From Siphonodentalium dalli (taxonomy: Eukaryota > Mollusca > Scaphopoda > Gadilida > Siphonodentaliidae), in the NCBI GenBank assembly GCA_032622095.1, contig CP136063.1:30940987-31004986 (forward strand): a DNA stretch of 64,000 bases, read 5' to 3'. This document shows, piece after piece, positions 11,096 through 22,956 of this stretch. A program made the position numbers and the translations under genes. Each line of letters starts with the position of its first letter. Position 1 is the first letter of the stretch. Under the pieces are notes generated by a model. The model was not told the origin of the DNA and made no database searches. It saw nothing but the letters and a program-made list of their open reading frames with translations.

Positions 11096-12228
11096 TGTGG
11101 TAGAGCACAGGGGTGGGTCTTTAGTGAACCATCAGTCGCTATATCACAAACATTTATGGGCTCTGAGTCTAAACATCTGGCAGGGTCTATGAAAACACTA
11201 AGCCTACCTTAAAAGTCTTCATCATGCATTTAATTGAATATTCAAGCAATACCGAACGGAACACATCCAACAAGCATCACAACATGGATGACATCACAAC
11301 ACATCTTTATAGACAGCTTGACAGCAACATCACATCGAGCATCAAACATCAATCGAGAGATGTCCAACGAGAAAAGGGACCCTGGTGAACAAATACATAG
11401 GTTGTAGTTGCTGCCGAATAAATATCCAGTATGGATATTAATAAATATGTGAAATGTGATTGTGTCAATAAACCAACTTCCCTATTGTCGATATAAACAA
11501 CTATTTGACACAATCCTAACTGTGATGAACAGTTAGAAATAAAACCAACATGCTAGTATAAAAGGTAGATTATGAACGCAGTGTGCGATTTCCAACATCT
11601 CTAAACTATTGGGCAAATATATATTGCAAATGTGATGTAATTCTAAACAAACAAAACGAAGACAATAGTATTAAAATAAAGATATAATAATGGTTAAAAA
11701 ACATATAACAGAATATCACACACCATATCGTAGGAACATAGGTCAAGATGTCATAACGTAGTATTCATCTTATACTTTATAACTGTAAGATTCTTCAGGC
11801 ATAGAAGAATGTACGCTTACACTGAGTGTGTCACGACGGAACGATGTTGTCGCATCGAACGCTAATTATGAACTGACAAAAGGCGGCAAATAACCTTACC
11901 TGTGAATGGCTGAAATCCAATGGTGTCTAACAGTTTGATCTAATACTGGGCGCTGAACTAGACAGAGGAAGGCTTAAGCGGGTAAGAGATTGGGCGTAGA
12001 TAGAAATAGGAAATAGCAATATAGAGAACAGGTATGCGACTGGGGACGGGAAGTGTAAAGAACGGAATAGCGCAAAATGGAATGAAATGGACCAAGTACG
12101 CTGAATGAAATGATAATGCAGCTATAAAATGTATATTAGTGAGTTAGGTATAATAAATTAGTTAGTATACATGTGTAGCATGTAATAAAGGCATATACTG
12201 TTTTGGTATATAAAATAGCACTGTCACA
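11096..12228 (-). repeat. 5' LTR of Ty3/Gypsy element 1
   Basis: Direct-repeat partner of 1937-3068. The target-site copy TGTA follows at 12229-12232. It would carry the element's promoter, but I did not map a start site. Confidence 0.93.
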
Positions 12229-13017
12229 TGTACAACCATGAGTGCGATTGTATAGGCATAATTGTCGCACACGAAGATCCTCACTAAGGTTTACAAAGAA
12301 AGTGTTTTATGAAGAGCTATGTTCATAATTACATTACTTTAGTATGCAAATTATATCAATATGCAAATTAGATAAATTATACATTGGAAGCCACGCCCTT
12401 GACATTTATTTACATAATCATTTTAAACACTTTCATTTACCTTAAAGTGGCGATATAATGTTGGCTTCCACATCATTAATAGTGGTAGTAGTTATATATG
12501 TACATATCTTCGGGTAATCTATGTTGACTTAAAGAGACCAATACTCTTTTCTAATTGATGGTTTAATTCATTTCTATCACCATCTATCTAAGTGTATATT
12601 GTATTCATAATGTTATTCTGGTAATTGAGAGTTGAATCTAACTGGTTACAAACGCATGTGTGTACTCAGGCCATCAGTCTGTTGTACCGAATTATTATCT
12701 TAACTCCGAATGTTGACTTATGTCACACAAACACTAATCGTTCATTGTATTTCTAATAAGCAATATTTTCCCAGTAAAGTAAATCTATAAATTGTCCAGT
12801 TTACATTCTAATCCGCATGACCGTCTTGGCGTGCTGATTAGAATTTCAATGGGGCACGTTATAACCTTTTGATTAAGCAATTATTAACTTCCAATTAATA
12901 TAGTTCAAATGCAAAACTATAAACTACTCCAGTTAGACTCAGCTATCTCATAGTGTACAAACCTATTTACATTTATGTTGCTATGTTGTTATTATGCTGT
13001 CATAATTATGAAAATAT
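12229..13017. other. Non-coding flank of element 1
   Basis: This continues the host sequence interrupted at 1936. It is AT-rich with no coding frame recognised. Confidence 0.4.
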
Positions 13018-13070
13018 ACGAGTGATTCGATCTATCAGACATTCCATAGCGTGTTCTTATTTCTGCTCAG
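13018..13070. repeat. Half copy of the foldback repeat at 983-1071
   Basis: Matches 1020-1072 with two or three differences (loop and right arm only). The left arm is not present here. Confidence 0.65.
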
Positions 13071-13114
13071 ATCCCGGACAAGAACTTAATTCCCCAAACA
13101 AGAAGCTCTACTAA

Positions 13115-14242
13115 ACATTCATTATCTATATAATAAAACATTAGATCTGAGTCGAAGACTTCAGTCCGGAAATGCTTCTATCAATTAATATTCATTTTAT
13201 TTAGAATATTTTATGGTATAAAAAGGTATGGTTTTTTAGCTAACGAACAATAGTAGTTACTGTTAAAGGGGTACTGTACGCCAATTTCAATAAATTCTCT
13301 GTAACAATTGCGATCTAATATAAATATTATATTTTTAAATAAGGTATTTGAGTCGACGATGTCTACTGAAAACGTTCCGGTTAACAGGCTATCATAAAAG
13401 TCAAATTGAATTATTTGATATAAATGAATTTATGACTGGAGTCATAAAATGGCGAATTATGCCATTACGAGTTACCGTTCTTGAAATCTCACATGTTGGG
13501 TGTCTTTTATCGACGGCCGTTTACGACGAACATTATTGAGTTGCGAACAAAACATGTGACATGCAAAAGGAAGTCCCGCTATAACCAATTTGGAATAAAA
13601 AGAGAAGTAACAAGATTCATAAAGGGTCAAGTATTTTTATAGGGGGTGAGATTGTTCGATGGAAGAGATTGCAGGCACCAATTGAACTTCCGGTTCATCC
13701 TGAAACCTGCGTCTTCTCCGGTGAAGGTCAAAAACATGGCGCGTAGTTTGAAATCGTAATATTTTTATTTCCAAGATCAATATTTTCGTCGCTAAATTAG
13801 GTTTATACGAAACTCATATAACACGAACACAATCTAACTCGAAAGTTATGACAATGGGAGTAAATCAAAAAATTGCCTATCTCTGTGTACAGTACCCCTT
13901 TAACAGAGACCAGAAATTTTATTGCGTTTTATTTTGTCACAAATAAACGTTAATTATACCCATTGTTACTATGAAATAACACTATACAACTAATCAATCT
14001 AGGACATTTGACATTCGGTACGTAGCCATAGGAACATCCTAATGTTCTCTATCGCTATGTTGTATCACTCGAATGGTCTGTTCTAAAAATAGACACATAA
14101 ACGGGCCCAATAAAATATTAGAAATAAAATCAATATTAATTGATAGAAGCCTATCCGGACATGGGTTTTCAGTTCCTATTGATTATTTTATACCCAGGCA
14201 ACTATTTAAAAAAGTTTATTCAAAGAGATAATCCATCTTTAA
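13115..14242 (-). mobile_element. MITE family A, copy 1 (older, minus orientation, interrupted by MITE B)
   Basis: Both ends match the 520-bp MITE A copies elsewhere in the window. The right end closes with GATAATCCATCTTTAA, and the left part carries the conserved GTCCGGAAATGCTTCTATC block in reverse. The left end is decayed, so 13115 is approximate. A second MITE sits at the central TTAA. Divergence from the other copies is clearly higher, so this one is older. Confidence 0.7.
13267..13899. mobile_element. MITE family B, copy 1, nested in MITE A
   Basis: A 633-bp element with inverted ends AGGGGTACTGTAC / GTACAGTACCCCT. TTAA flanks both sides (13263-13266 and 13900-13903). The intact MITE A copies show the empty site CTGTTAACAG at the same place, which proves a TTAA insertion. 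TTAA duplication plus purine-starting ends suggests a non-autonomous Kolobok relative; piggyBac is the alternative but usually starts CCC. No coding capacity. Confidence 0.85.
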
Positions 14243-14478
14243 GCAGGTGATATATAGTCAGGGTATGCTCTGCTGTCATTGAAAGCCGGTAAGTAAGATA
14301 AGTATTTCTTTGTGAGTCATTCCAGTGAATAATTTCAGTATGTCCAATGTTAGGAGGAGGATGTGTTGGAAAATATGTTGGAAGGTTTTCGGAATTTGGG
14401 ATTAAAGCCCAAAGCCGATAGTGCTGGGATTTTGAACAATGGTTCAAATCCATTAACACCAGGCCGGAGGAACACAGG

Positions 14479-17400
14479 TTGATTTCTCCGGAGAGGCAAG
14501 TAGTTGTTAAAAATCCGCCTCATATTCCAAATTTTTCAGGGGACCACAACTCAGATCTGGCTTACAGCATGTGGCGCTATGAGGTTGATTGTCTCCTGGA
14601 ATCTACTTTTTCAGAAGATGAAGTGCTGTATGCAATTCGACGCTCGGTGCTCGGTGAGGCTGCAAAAGTAGTCATGCGTCTAGGTAAAGAGGTTGACGTT
14701 CTTACCATCTTGACCAAATTTCAGCATTTATATGGTGACCTACAGTCAGAGGAGACTTTAATTGGCAATTTTTTCAGTGCAAAGCAGAGAGAAACAGAAG
14801 GTGGTGGATTGGGCAAACAGGTTGGATTTATTTTCTAAAACCTCTCAACTTAAGTATATGATGACGTAAACATGCTCAGAGGATGATATCTTGAAAAAGA
14901 GATTTTTTGATGGCCTGAGACAGGATCTAAAGGACCTCTCGGCATTCAAATATACGGAATGCACAACATTTAATTCATTACTTTCAGCTTTGCGGTCTAT
15001 TGAACAGGCTCACCCATATATTCAAATTTTCAAGTTATGTAAACAACAGGTTTCCATGATGGATTCAGATAAACTGGATACCATCTTAACACAGCTCTCT
15101 TCATTGAAATCCGAAATCAATGAAATGAAGAAAAAACAAAAGGAGAGTGTGTCAAATGGTGATACACGGTATGGCCAGCATGGATGTCGTGGATATGGCA
15201 CGCGCGGCTCCAGGGGCTCTAATTATAATCCTAATTCAATTTCTTTAACAGCTTCTAACGCCAGTGCCGACGCCGCTGGTAATGTTTGGGTGTAACCAAT
15301 TACATTTCCCACCCTTTTGTAGGAAAAGTACCAGAGGTGGATATGGTACGTCTTTAAACAACGGTCCAGCTATGGTTTCATGTATTACTTGCAAATCGCT
15401 ATTAGATACTGGATCGACTTGTAGTGTAATTGGAAATACATTTTACAAGACACACCTGAATCACATTCCAATGGAATTATTGAACTCGGTTCTCAAAATT
15501 GAGTGTAAGGATGAGAAAGGCCTCCCTTATATAGGTTTTATACAGGCCGACATCACAATTCCCATGTTTCCAGATATGAATTCACAGCCGTGTGTATTTT
15601 GGTTGTGCCTGATAGTAAATTTAATTTACAGGTGCCAGTTTTATTAGGTATTAACATTCTCAGGTTATTTTAGGTGCGTTTGGAACGGAGGAGTGGTACT
15701 AGGTGGCTACAGAAAGCAGAATTAGATAAACTGTGGTTTTTAACTTTCAGGTGTATTTCGATCAGTGATCGAAAACTTCGGAAGAATTGTTTTAACATAG
15801 GTACAGTTAAAAGTGCAGCACATGATTATGTTATTCTTGACCCTAATACTTCCAAGTCTGTACCGGCATATATTGACAGCAAGTTACAATATAATAAGAC
15901 TTGTGCAATTTTTCAGCCACTATCTGACCCGAGAATGGAGGGCATTGAAATTGCTCTATCAATTATTCACTATGACAGCAAACATAAGACATTGGTTCAG
16001 GTGCATCTTAGTAATTTATCTACTAGAACAGTTAGCATTTCACCTAATCATATTATATGTTCTCTTCAGCCCATGACAGTACAAGGTGATGCAAGGATGC
16101 ATCTGATAATCAGAATTCTGCACTTTTTGGACAGCTGAATATTAATCCAGAAAATTTAACACCAGATAAAATACTACAAGCTACAGATTTACTTAAACAA
16201 TATTCTGACATATTTTCATTAAATGATTTTGACCTTGGTCATTTCTCAGGTGTGAAACATGAAATTCATCTGACCGATGACAGACCGGTTAGGCAGCGAC
16301 CACGGCGTCTCGCTCCTGGTCTAGTTGAAGAAGTTCGGGACTGTCTTCAACAGCTTTTACCTGCTGGTATTACCAGGCGTTCCAGGAGCCCTCATTCTTC
16401 TAATGTCGTTATTTGTAGCCGTTCCAATGGGAAAATACGTCTGTGCGTGGATTATCGGGATGTCAGCAAGAAGACAGTTTCAGATGCATATGCTCTACCC
16501 AGAATCGAGGTCATTTTAGATAATTTAGCTAATTGTACTTTTATAACCTCTCTCGACTTACGCTGTGGCTATTTCCAGCAAGAGATCTTAAAGGAGCATA
16601 AGAATTACACTGCTTTTACAGCCGGAAATTTAGGATTTTTTGAACTTCAGCATGTCCCACAGGGAATGAAAGGGTCACCGGCAAGTTTTCAGCGAATGAT
16701 AGAGCATTGTTTGGATGGACTGGTCAACAATATCTGTCATATTTACTTAGACGATATATGCATAATTTTTCAGAGATGCTGGAACGATTGAAACTTGTTT
16801 TTCAGAGGCTCAGAGAATGCAACTTGAAATTATCACCTTCCAAATGTTCATTTTTCAGCAAGAAAGTGAAGTATCTTGGCTTTTTAGTGAGCTCTGAAGG
16901 TATTTCTGAATGCGATGATAAGATTGAGAGAATTCTGAATTGGCCAACTCCTCATGATGCAGACGAAGTTCGCTCTTTTGAGTCTTTTGCATCTTATTAC
17001 AGGAAATTTGTTAGAAATTTCAGCCAGATAGCTAAACCACTAACCGATCTTTTCTCACCGATCAATAAGGCCAAGCAGAAAACCAGAAAAAATCACACGG
17101 GTAAATGGACCTGGGGTGTGGAACAGGAAGAAGCATTCTCTGCACTTAAACAATGTTTAACATCCCCACCTATTTTAGCTTTTCCAGACTATTCCTTACC
17201 TTTCCAAATCCACTGTGATGTAGCTGCCGTGGCTTGGGGCGGTAATTTATCAGCGACAGAACGGAGCATTACGGGTGATAGCGTATGCTAGCAGAGGGAC
17301 AACAGCTGCTGAGAAATCTTATCCAGCTCATAAATTGGAGTTACTAAATCTAAAATGGGCGGTCACTGAGAAATTCTATGATTATTTATATAATCACAAA

Positions 17401-19567
17401 TTTACTGTATATACAGATTCTAATCCAATGACATATGTTCATAGCACGGACAAATTGGATGCGACATCTCACAGATGGTTAGCAGCAATTAGTGTTTTTG
17501 ATTTTGAATTTTTTTACAGGCATGGTAAGAATAATGCAGATGCAAATGGCATCAGTAGACGCCACCATGAGGATACGGAGATGGAAAGAATAAGTTCTAA
17601 TTCTGTTTCAGCTATTTGTAGTAGTTTACAGGATTCACAGTCCTATGTTGATACTTATTGTTTATCTATGGCTGTAACAGATACAGTTGATGACGGCTGT
17701 AGTACTGACATTGATGCGACGACGCCTAAAGATTGGATGCGTATGCAGGAGACAGATGTTATTTTAGCACCATGGATGAAGGCCTTGAGACAACAACTTA
17801 AACCAAGGATAAATAGTTCACACATGACAAAGGAACTTTCTACTTATTTCAGACATTTTGATTCTTTGAAGTTCCAGAGTGGAGTATTATACAAAGAAAC
17901 CAAGTTTAATGGTGAAAGTAGATTAAAACTTGTTGTTCCTACATCATTTATTGATACTGTATTGAAATCTCTACACACCGATGTCGGTCACCCTGGCCGA
18001 GAAAGGACTGTCAGTTAAGTTAAGGAAAGGTTTTATTGGCCTGGTATTGACAGCATGGTGGAGAATTTTATTTCCAGGTGTCCGAGGTGCCTGCGACGTA
18101 AAACTCCGATGGATACCAGAGCTAAGCTTGTTTCAATTACTACTACTCACCCTTTAGAATTAGTATGCATAGAGGGCTACCAATATATTTTGGTTCTTAT
18201 TGATCATTTCACTCGATTTGCTCAGGCCTTTCCCTGCAGAAATATGACTGCTGTTGTCTTAACAGCGGATATTTTGTTTGACAAATTCTTCATGTATTAT
18301 GGTTTTCCTTCTCGAATTCACAGTGACCAAGGAGCAAATTTTGAGTCTGGACTTATCAAAGAGCTGTTTGATATGTGCAAGATCCAGAAGAGCCGTACAA
18401 CACCATACCACCCCATGGGGAATGGTCAATGTGAGCGATTTGATCGCACATTATTGGGCATGTTAGGTACTTTATAGCCGGAAGAGAAGGACTGGAAAAA
18501 TTACATTTCACCGCTTGTACATGCATATAATTGCACCCGTCATGAAAGCATAGATTATGCACCTTTCAGGCTGATGTTCGGTCGGGAACCCCGATTGCCA
18601 ATTGATATTCTTTGTGGTTTGGGTCAGCATGAACCATCAACTGATAATCATGTATCTTTTTTAGATTATTTTTCAGATTTACGGGATAAATTACAATTTT
18701 CTTATGATTTAGCCTCTAGGTCGGCCGTAAGAGCTCAGGAAAAACAGAAGAAATATTTTGATCAGAAAGCCAGAGCAGCAATGATCTCGATAGGCAATTT
18801 CGTCCTGGTGAAGAAGTTAGCATTTGATCGTCGACATAAAATAGCTGACACATTCGAGGAGGAGATCTATACAGTTTCCTACCAACCTAATACCACAATT
18901 CCAGTATTCACTCTGATTAGTGATAGTGGTAGAGAGAAGACATTGCATAGGAACCACCTCCTTCATGTGGGTTCTCTACCTATAATTTCAGATCACGAGA
19001 ACACCAATATTTCAGATCATACTGATGATGTCGGCAGTGGTGAGCAAGTGATGGAGGACATACATATAGCTGGTGATATACCGGTGGATCAGCCGATACC
19101 TGATGACATACATATAGCGGGTGATATACCGGTGGATCAGCCGATAGCTGATTATCTTTCAGACTCAGAAGATAGTGTTGAGTATGTTGTTACTCTTCCC
19201 CCAAATACAGTAATACCTACTGTCCCTCGGGTGAATGATAACAACTTTTGTTTTATGTGATAACACAGACACCGACATCATTCCTGAAGTGTCGGAGGAT
19301 AATCCTCATATTAATATTTCAGGTGAGATCACTGACATTTTAGACACACCATCTGAATATCGACCAGTGGCCGCACCAAGGAAATCGGGGAGAGTCAAGA
19401 AGCCCCCACCCTGGCAAATGTCTGGTGACTATGTGTTGCAATCGTTACAGCCATCACATGATGTTATCAGCAGTTCGGAGCTGTTAAAAAGATTGACAGA
19501 TAAAAATATCCTATCTAGCATATCCCCCGAGTTTCTACACACCTTATTCTCAGTCATACTTCAATAA
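14479..19567 (+). pseudogene. Decayed gag-pol region of Ty3/Gypsy element 2
   Basis: Parts in order: a Gag-like region near 14480-15290, with a WRYEV...AIRRSVLGEAA pattern typical of retrotransposon Gag; aspartic protease around the DTGSTCS motif near 15405; reverse transcriptase about 16250-17050; RNase H about 17190-17560; integrase about 17940-18900 with SDQGANFES and a GNGQCERFD box; and a C-terminal tail near 19370-19567 with KKPPPW and GDYV as in element 1. A 54-bp tandem duplication within 19050-19150 repeats the peptide DIHIAGDIPVDQPI. The region is broken in several places and is treated as a fossil. Confidence 0.85.
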
Positions 19568-20223
19568 TTGTTTTCATTAACAGGTACTGAAGAGTCATTG
19601 CTAAGTCGGAATAGGTAAATTCATACTTGCATGCATTGTTCAATTAAATGCTCATAATTGCACATGGTATATGGAGTGTAGGCCTATTGACTGTAGGTCT
19701 GCCAATAATTTGATGTTGATATACATATGTGGCCAATATGGTTATATATAATGTAATTACATTGTAGTACATTTAAATGCCGCCCTGTTAACTCTTTTCT
19801 GCCTCTACAGGAAACATCTACAGTCAGCATGGGCTTATCCGAGCTAAACAATCTCTTAGTTGCAGTAGGGGTTGGGAGACGGCATTCATGTTATTATATG
19901 TAAATAGTTTCAGACTTACATACTGTTTCTGATATAAGATTTTACTGTTGTTACATTTTAACTCAGCTTGTCACTTGTTATGAGTGCTCTTACATTTAAT
20001 TCAGGGTAGCATTTATCCTCGATAAAGTGTGTTGAACTGTGGATTTATTCATTAATTATTGTTACCTGAGTATAGGTTAATACGTCGGTTGGATGGTTAT
20101 GGGTATCTTGACTCATCGTCAAGTGCAGGTTTTTATATTCTGTAGTTTATTTCAGCTTGCTGGTCGCATGAATTTCACCGGTGCAGTATATACTGGTATT
20201 TACAAGTATGTAAATGTTTTGTT

Positions 20224-20512
20224 CAAGAGGGGGGATAATGTGGCAGTGTTAAATATATGATATATGTGTGTGAAGGTGGCAGTGTTAATATCTAACATAT
20301 GTGTCTGAAGAAGCCAATAGTGTGTGTGTAAGCAGAAATTGTATAGAGCAGTATGGAAGCAGTGTGCCAAAGTTGGAGCTGATCTAATTAAGTCACCTCA
20401 TATAAATAAAGCTAGCCCAAGCAAGTAAACACTTCTGCATGGCAACAGTAAAGGATAATACTTATTCTATATACTTCGGTTTCCCGCCACTATCCCACTT
20501 AGCCCAATTTAA
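20224..20512 (+). repeat. Polypurine tract and start of the 3' LTR of element 2
   Basis: The purine run AAGAGGGGGGATAA precedes TGTGGCAGTGTTAA at 20239. The LTR opens with two imperfect copies of a ~37-bp segment, both starting GTGGCAGTGTTAA. A polyadenylation-like AATAAA lies near 20406. The LTR is then interrupted by MITE A copy 2. Confidence 0.65.
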
Positions 20513-21032
20513 AGATGAATTATCTCTTTAAATAATTTTTTTTAAATAGTTGCGTGGGTATAAAATAATAGATATGAACTGACGACCTATGTCCGGAAAA
20601 GCTTCTATCAATTAATATTGATTTTATTTCGAATATTAAATCGGGCGCGTTTATGTTACTATTTTTAGAACCGACCATTTGGATGAGACCGTATTGCGAT
20701 ATAGAGCACTGGGCTGTTCCTACGGCTACGCAACGAATGTCAAATGTCACATTTTGGTTGTTTGTATTGTTTTGTTCCACAGATATAAGCGATAATGAGT
20801 ATAATTAACGTTTATTTGTGACAAAATTGCACAATATAATTTCTGGTCTCTGTTAAAAGTAACCACTATTGTTCGTTAGCTGAACAAACACACCTTTTTA
20901 GACCAGAAAATATTCGAAATAAAATTAATATTAATCGATAGAAGCATTTCCGGACAGGAGTCTTCAATTCAAATCTAATATTTTATACCCCGGTAACTAT
21001 ATAATACACGTTTACAAAGAGATAATCCACCT
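20513..21032 (+). mobile_element. MITE family A, copy 2
   Basis: A 520-bp copy with TTAA on both sides (20509-20512, 21033-21036). Its inverted ends are about 125 bp long at roughly 75-80% identity. They begin AGATGAATTATC on the left and, on the opposite strand, AGGTGGATTATC on the right. It lies in the LTR of Ty3/Gypsy element 2. A short minus-strand frame is shared with other copies but looks accidental. Confidence 0.9.
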
Positions 21033-21036
21033 TTAA

Positions 21037-21392
21037 GCCACCTGCACCAATTTCTACTTGTTATCTCTTTTTAAAATCTAGTGCATGACTTTGCTCTATA
21101 CCCAAGATCAGGCCCCCGGAATAATCTCCTGGCCCAGTTCCTTACAATCTGTCTTGGACAGCAGTTGACTATAATAAGATTATTTTAACAAATGGATGGT
21201 TGATTCCTCAGGGGATTTTATACACTTATGTGAGATGTGATGCTTCTGTTATTATGTTCCATTCTATTCACATATATATGATGTAGATATATAAAGGATT
21301 ATCATGTGAAGTATTGTTTGTGTGTTTTCTGTATGTGCCTTGTGAGGCCTAGACTTTATATCCCGGACTGACCATGGGGCAAGTGCTCTCCC
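21037..21392. other. Non-coding stretch
   Basis: No gene recognised. It may contain the remaining 3' LTR of element 2 and the decayed 3' side of the adjacent zinc-finger gene. Confidence 0.35.
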
Positions 21393-21965
21393 CTAGTTAG
21401 CTAAGAAGACCGGGTTATATCTCATCAGGTGAGAATTCTGGATGAATGATTTCTCACAAATATCGCACGGATACGGACGCTCTCCTGTATGAATTTTCAT
21501 ATGCTTAATCAGATTACATCTCTGTGTGAATGAGGTCTCACAAACATCACACTTATTTGGACGACTGCCGGCGTGTCTCACAAACGTGTGTGTTCTCATA
21601 TGAACTGTCGCTTGAGATGAAGTAGTAAATGATTCTTCACACACACCGCACTGAAGTGGTCGGCCATTGACGTGGATTCGTCTATGTGTTACCAGATTAC
21701 CAATCTCGGCGAACGATTCGTCACAAACATCGCACTGATATGGACGAGCATGGACGTGAATGTCGTGTTCCATAACATGCATGTGAATGCTCTGGGTGAA
21801 TGATTTCTCAGACATATTGATTTGATAAGGACTATGTCCTTTATTTAAAGAGATAACCCATCTTTGATTGAATTTGTTTGATAGTACCGTAAGGAACCCG
21901 ATACAAATATGAATTTGAATATCACTTTCTATCGTTTTGTAAATGGTTCTACTGAACGAAACCAC
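21393..21965 (-). CDS. C2H2 zinc-finger protein fragment, block I minus-strand gene
   Basis: The open frame of 190 residues holds three complete C2H2 fingers (CDVCDESF, CGVCEESF and CDVCETSF types). A finger without its cysteines (SEKSFTQS) precedes them, and a last finger (CDICEKSF) loses its final histidine and runs into unrelated sequence. One linker is unusually long (THTFVRHAGSRP). Such fingers bind DNA in the nucleus. The true start is unclear: an ATG just before SEKSF is as plausible as the distal one. A close copy lies at 37417-38065, and its 5' end survives at 55443-55500. The truncated last finger suggests a pseudogene or a gene trimmed at its 3' side. Confidence 0.65.
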   Translation of the reverse strand: MVSFSRTIYKTIESDIQIHICIGFLTVLSNKFNQRWVISLNKGHSPYQINMSEKSFTQSIHMHVMEHDIHVHARPYQCDVCDESFAEIGNLVTHRRIHVNGRPLQCGVCEESFTTSSQATVHMRTHTFVRHAGSRPNKCDVCETSFTQRCNLIKHMKIHTGERPYPCDICEKSFIQNSHLMRYNPVFLAN

Positions 21966-22185
21966 ATACTGAGATGCATGTTATACAAGTTAAATCGTCC
22001 TTTATTCGACGTGAATATCGATTAATTGACACATAAACCTTCCTTGTTACATTGTGTCAGATATCTATCTAGACGGTCTGGATCTGGATAAATACGTCCA
22101 AGTAACCAATTTGGTATGGTAGGACGGTCGCTGATATATCTAGGACAGTCTACAGGGTGAGACCTGATCAATGACCATAATGCAC
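21838..22185. promoter_or_regulatory. Divergent intergenic region of the zinc-finger unit, block I
   Basis: This stretch separates the minus-strand zinc-finger gene from the plus-strand array start and is conserved in three copies (here; 38066-38256 with 45291-45418 and 51993-52060; 55500-55562 with 56090-56400). It contains TTAAAGAGATAACCCATCTTT, which resembles an end of MITE A, and a GACGGTCTGGATCTGGATAA block. Conservation may simply reflect recent duplication. A shared promoter is inferred from the head-to-head layout; no core element was mapped. Confidence 0.45.
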
Positions 22186-22956
22186 TAGTCCGTAAACCTG
22201 ACTTTTATTATCAGAGCATAGCTCTATAAAAGTCAGGACTGTATATCACTGAAATCAGTACTCCGTCACCAATCATTGGTATGGACATTTACTCGACTTT
22301 TCACAAGCGATAACACACACTAAAAAATATTATTTAACAACCAAAACTCCCACATACTTGTAGATCAGAGCTTCTAGTACATTTCTAGTGTGTTGTCAAT
22401 GCATGTTTAAGATGTTAGTCGTGTCATTCTTCGCATAAAGCGAGAGCATATTTCTACCGCCTCGAACTTTCAGCCATTTTGTATTTGCAAAAATCCGTCA
22501 AAACAGTGAATTAGGAATCGGAAACGGAACGAACATAATTGGATTCCGGCTATAACATGTTCTTGTTTGTTTCGAGTTTATTTTCGATTCAAATATTTAT
22601 AAACATGAGAAATAAACTTAATGATTATATATGTATATATGCATGTAACCATTTCATAATCACCATCGTCATCATCCGACATCAACATATTATTATTAAA
22701 ATAATCATCGCCATGATATCATCATAATATATCATCAAATCAATTTTTTTCAAGGGCGTGGCTAAAGTGTCTTATTATTAAGTGTCCAAATTATTATTCC
22801 AACCTCTTTCCATCCTAATTGAGTGAGAATTTTCCAAATTGACACCTTAACTTACCAACTGTCGTCAAATTGTAATATAAGGTAGCCATACGGTCACTTA
22901 TCGGCGTAGGTAATCGGCTTTAACTAATTGACGACTCTAAGACTATAATATTCAGA

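Larger units (their letters stand above)
1937..12228 (-). mobile_element. Ty3/Gypsy LTR retrotransposon (element 1), looks whole
   Basis: Two direct repeats of about 1.13 kb bound the element: 3' LTR 1937-3068 and 5' LTR 11096-12228 in its own orientation. The 4-bp target duplication TGTA lies at 1933-1936 and 12229-12232. The LTRs begin TG, end CA and differ by about 15 substitutions and one indel, roughly 1.3%, so the insertion is recent. A primer-binding-like site lies next to the 5' LTR and a polypurine tract next to the 3' LTR. One long gag-pol-type frame (3758-8827) is uninterrupted. Parts in order: nucleocapsid-type knuckle, protease, reverse transcriptase, RNase H, integrase, acidic tail. 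I treat it as a young copy that looks whole or nearly so. Confidence 0.93.
14243..20512 (+). mobile_element. Ty3/Gypsy LTR retrotransposon (element 2), broken
   Basis: Plus-strand relative of element 1: its protease, RT, RNase H and integrase parts match it clearly though at a distance. Only a 3' LTR start is visible, at 20239 after a polypurine tract. The 5' side runs into MITE A copy 1 and I could not identify a 5' LTR. MITE A copy 2 has inserted at 20509-20512. The coding region has several breaks, perhaps half a dozen or more, so this is an old copy. The true right end may lie beyond the nested MITE, somewhere before 21390. Confidence 0.85.

Noticed and set aside
14220-14459. 79-codon minus-strand frame at the start of element 2
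   Set aside because: Overlaps the MITE A end and the element 2 leader; no domain.
20520-20780. An 86-codon minus-strand frame beginning MEQNNTNNQ, seen again in other MITE A copies
   Set aside because: Conserved only because the MITE copies are recent. It sits across the inverted end, shows no domain, and is disrupted in older copies.
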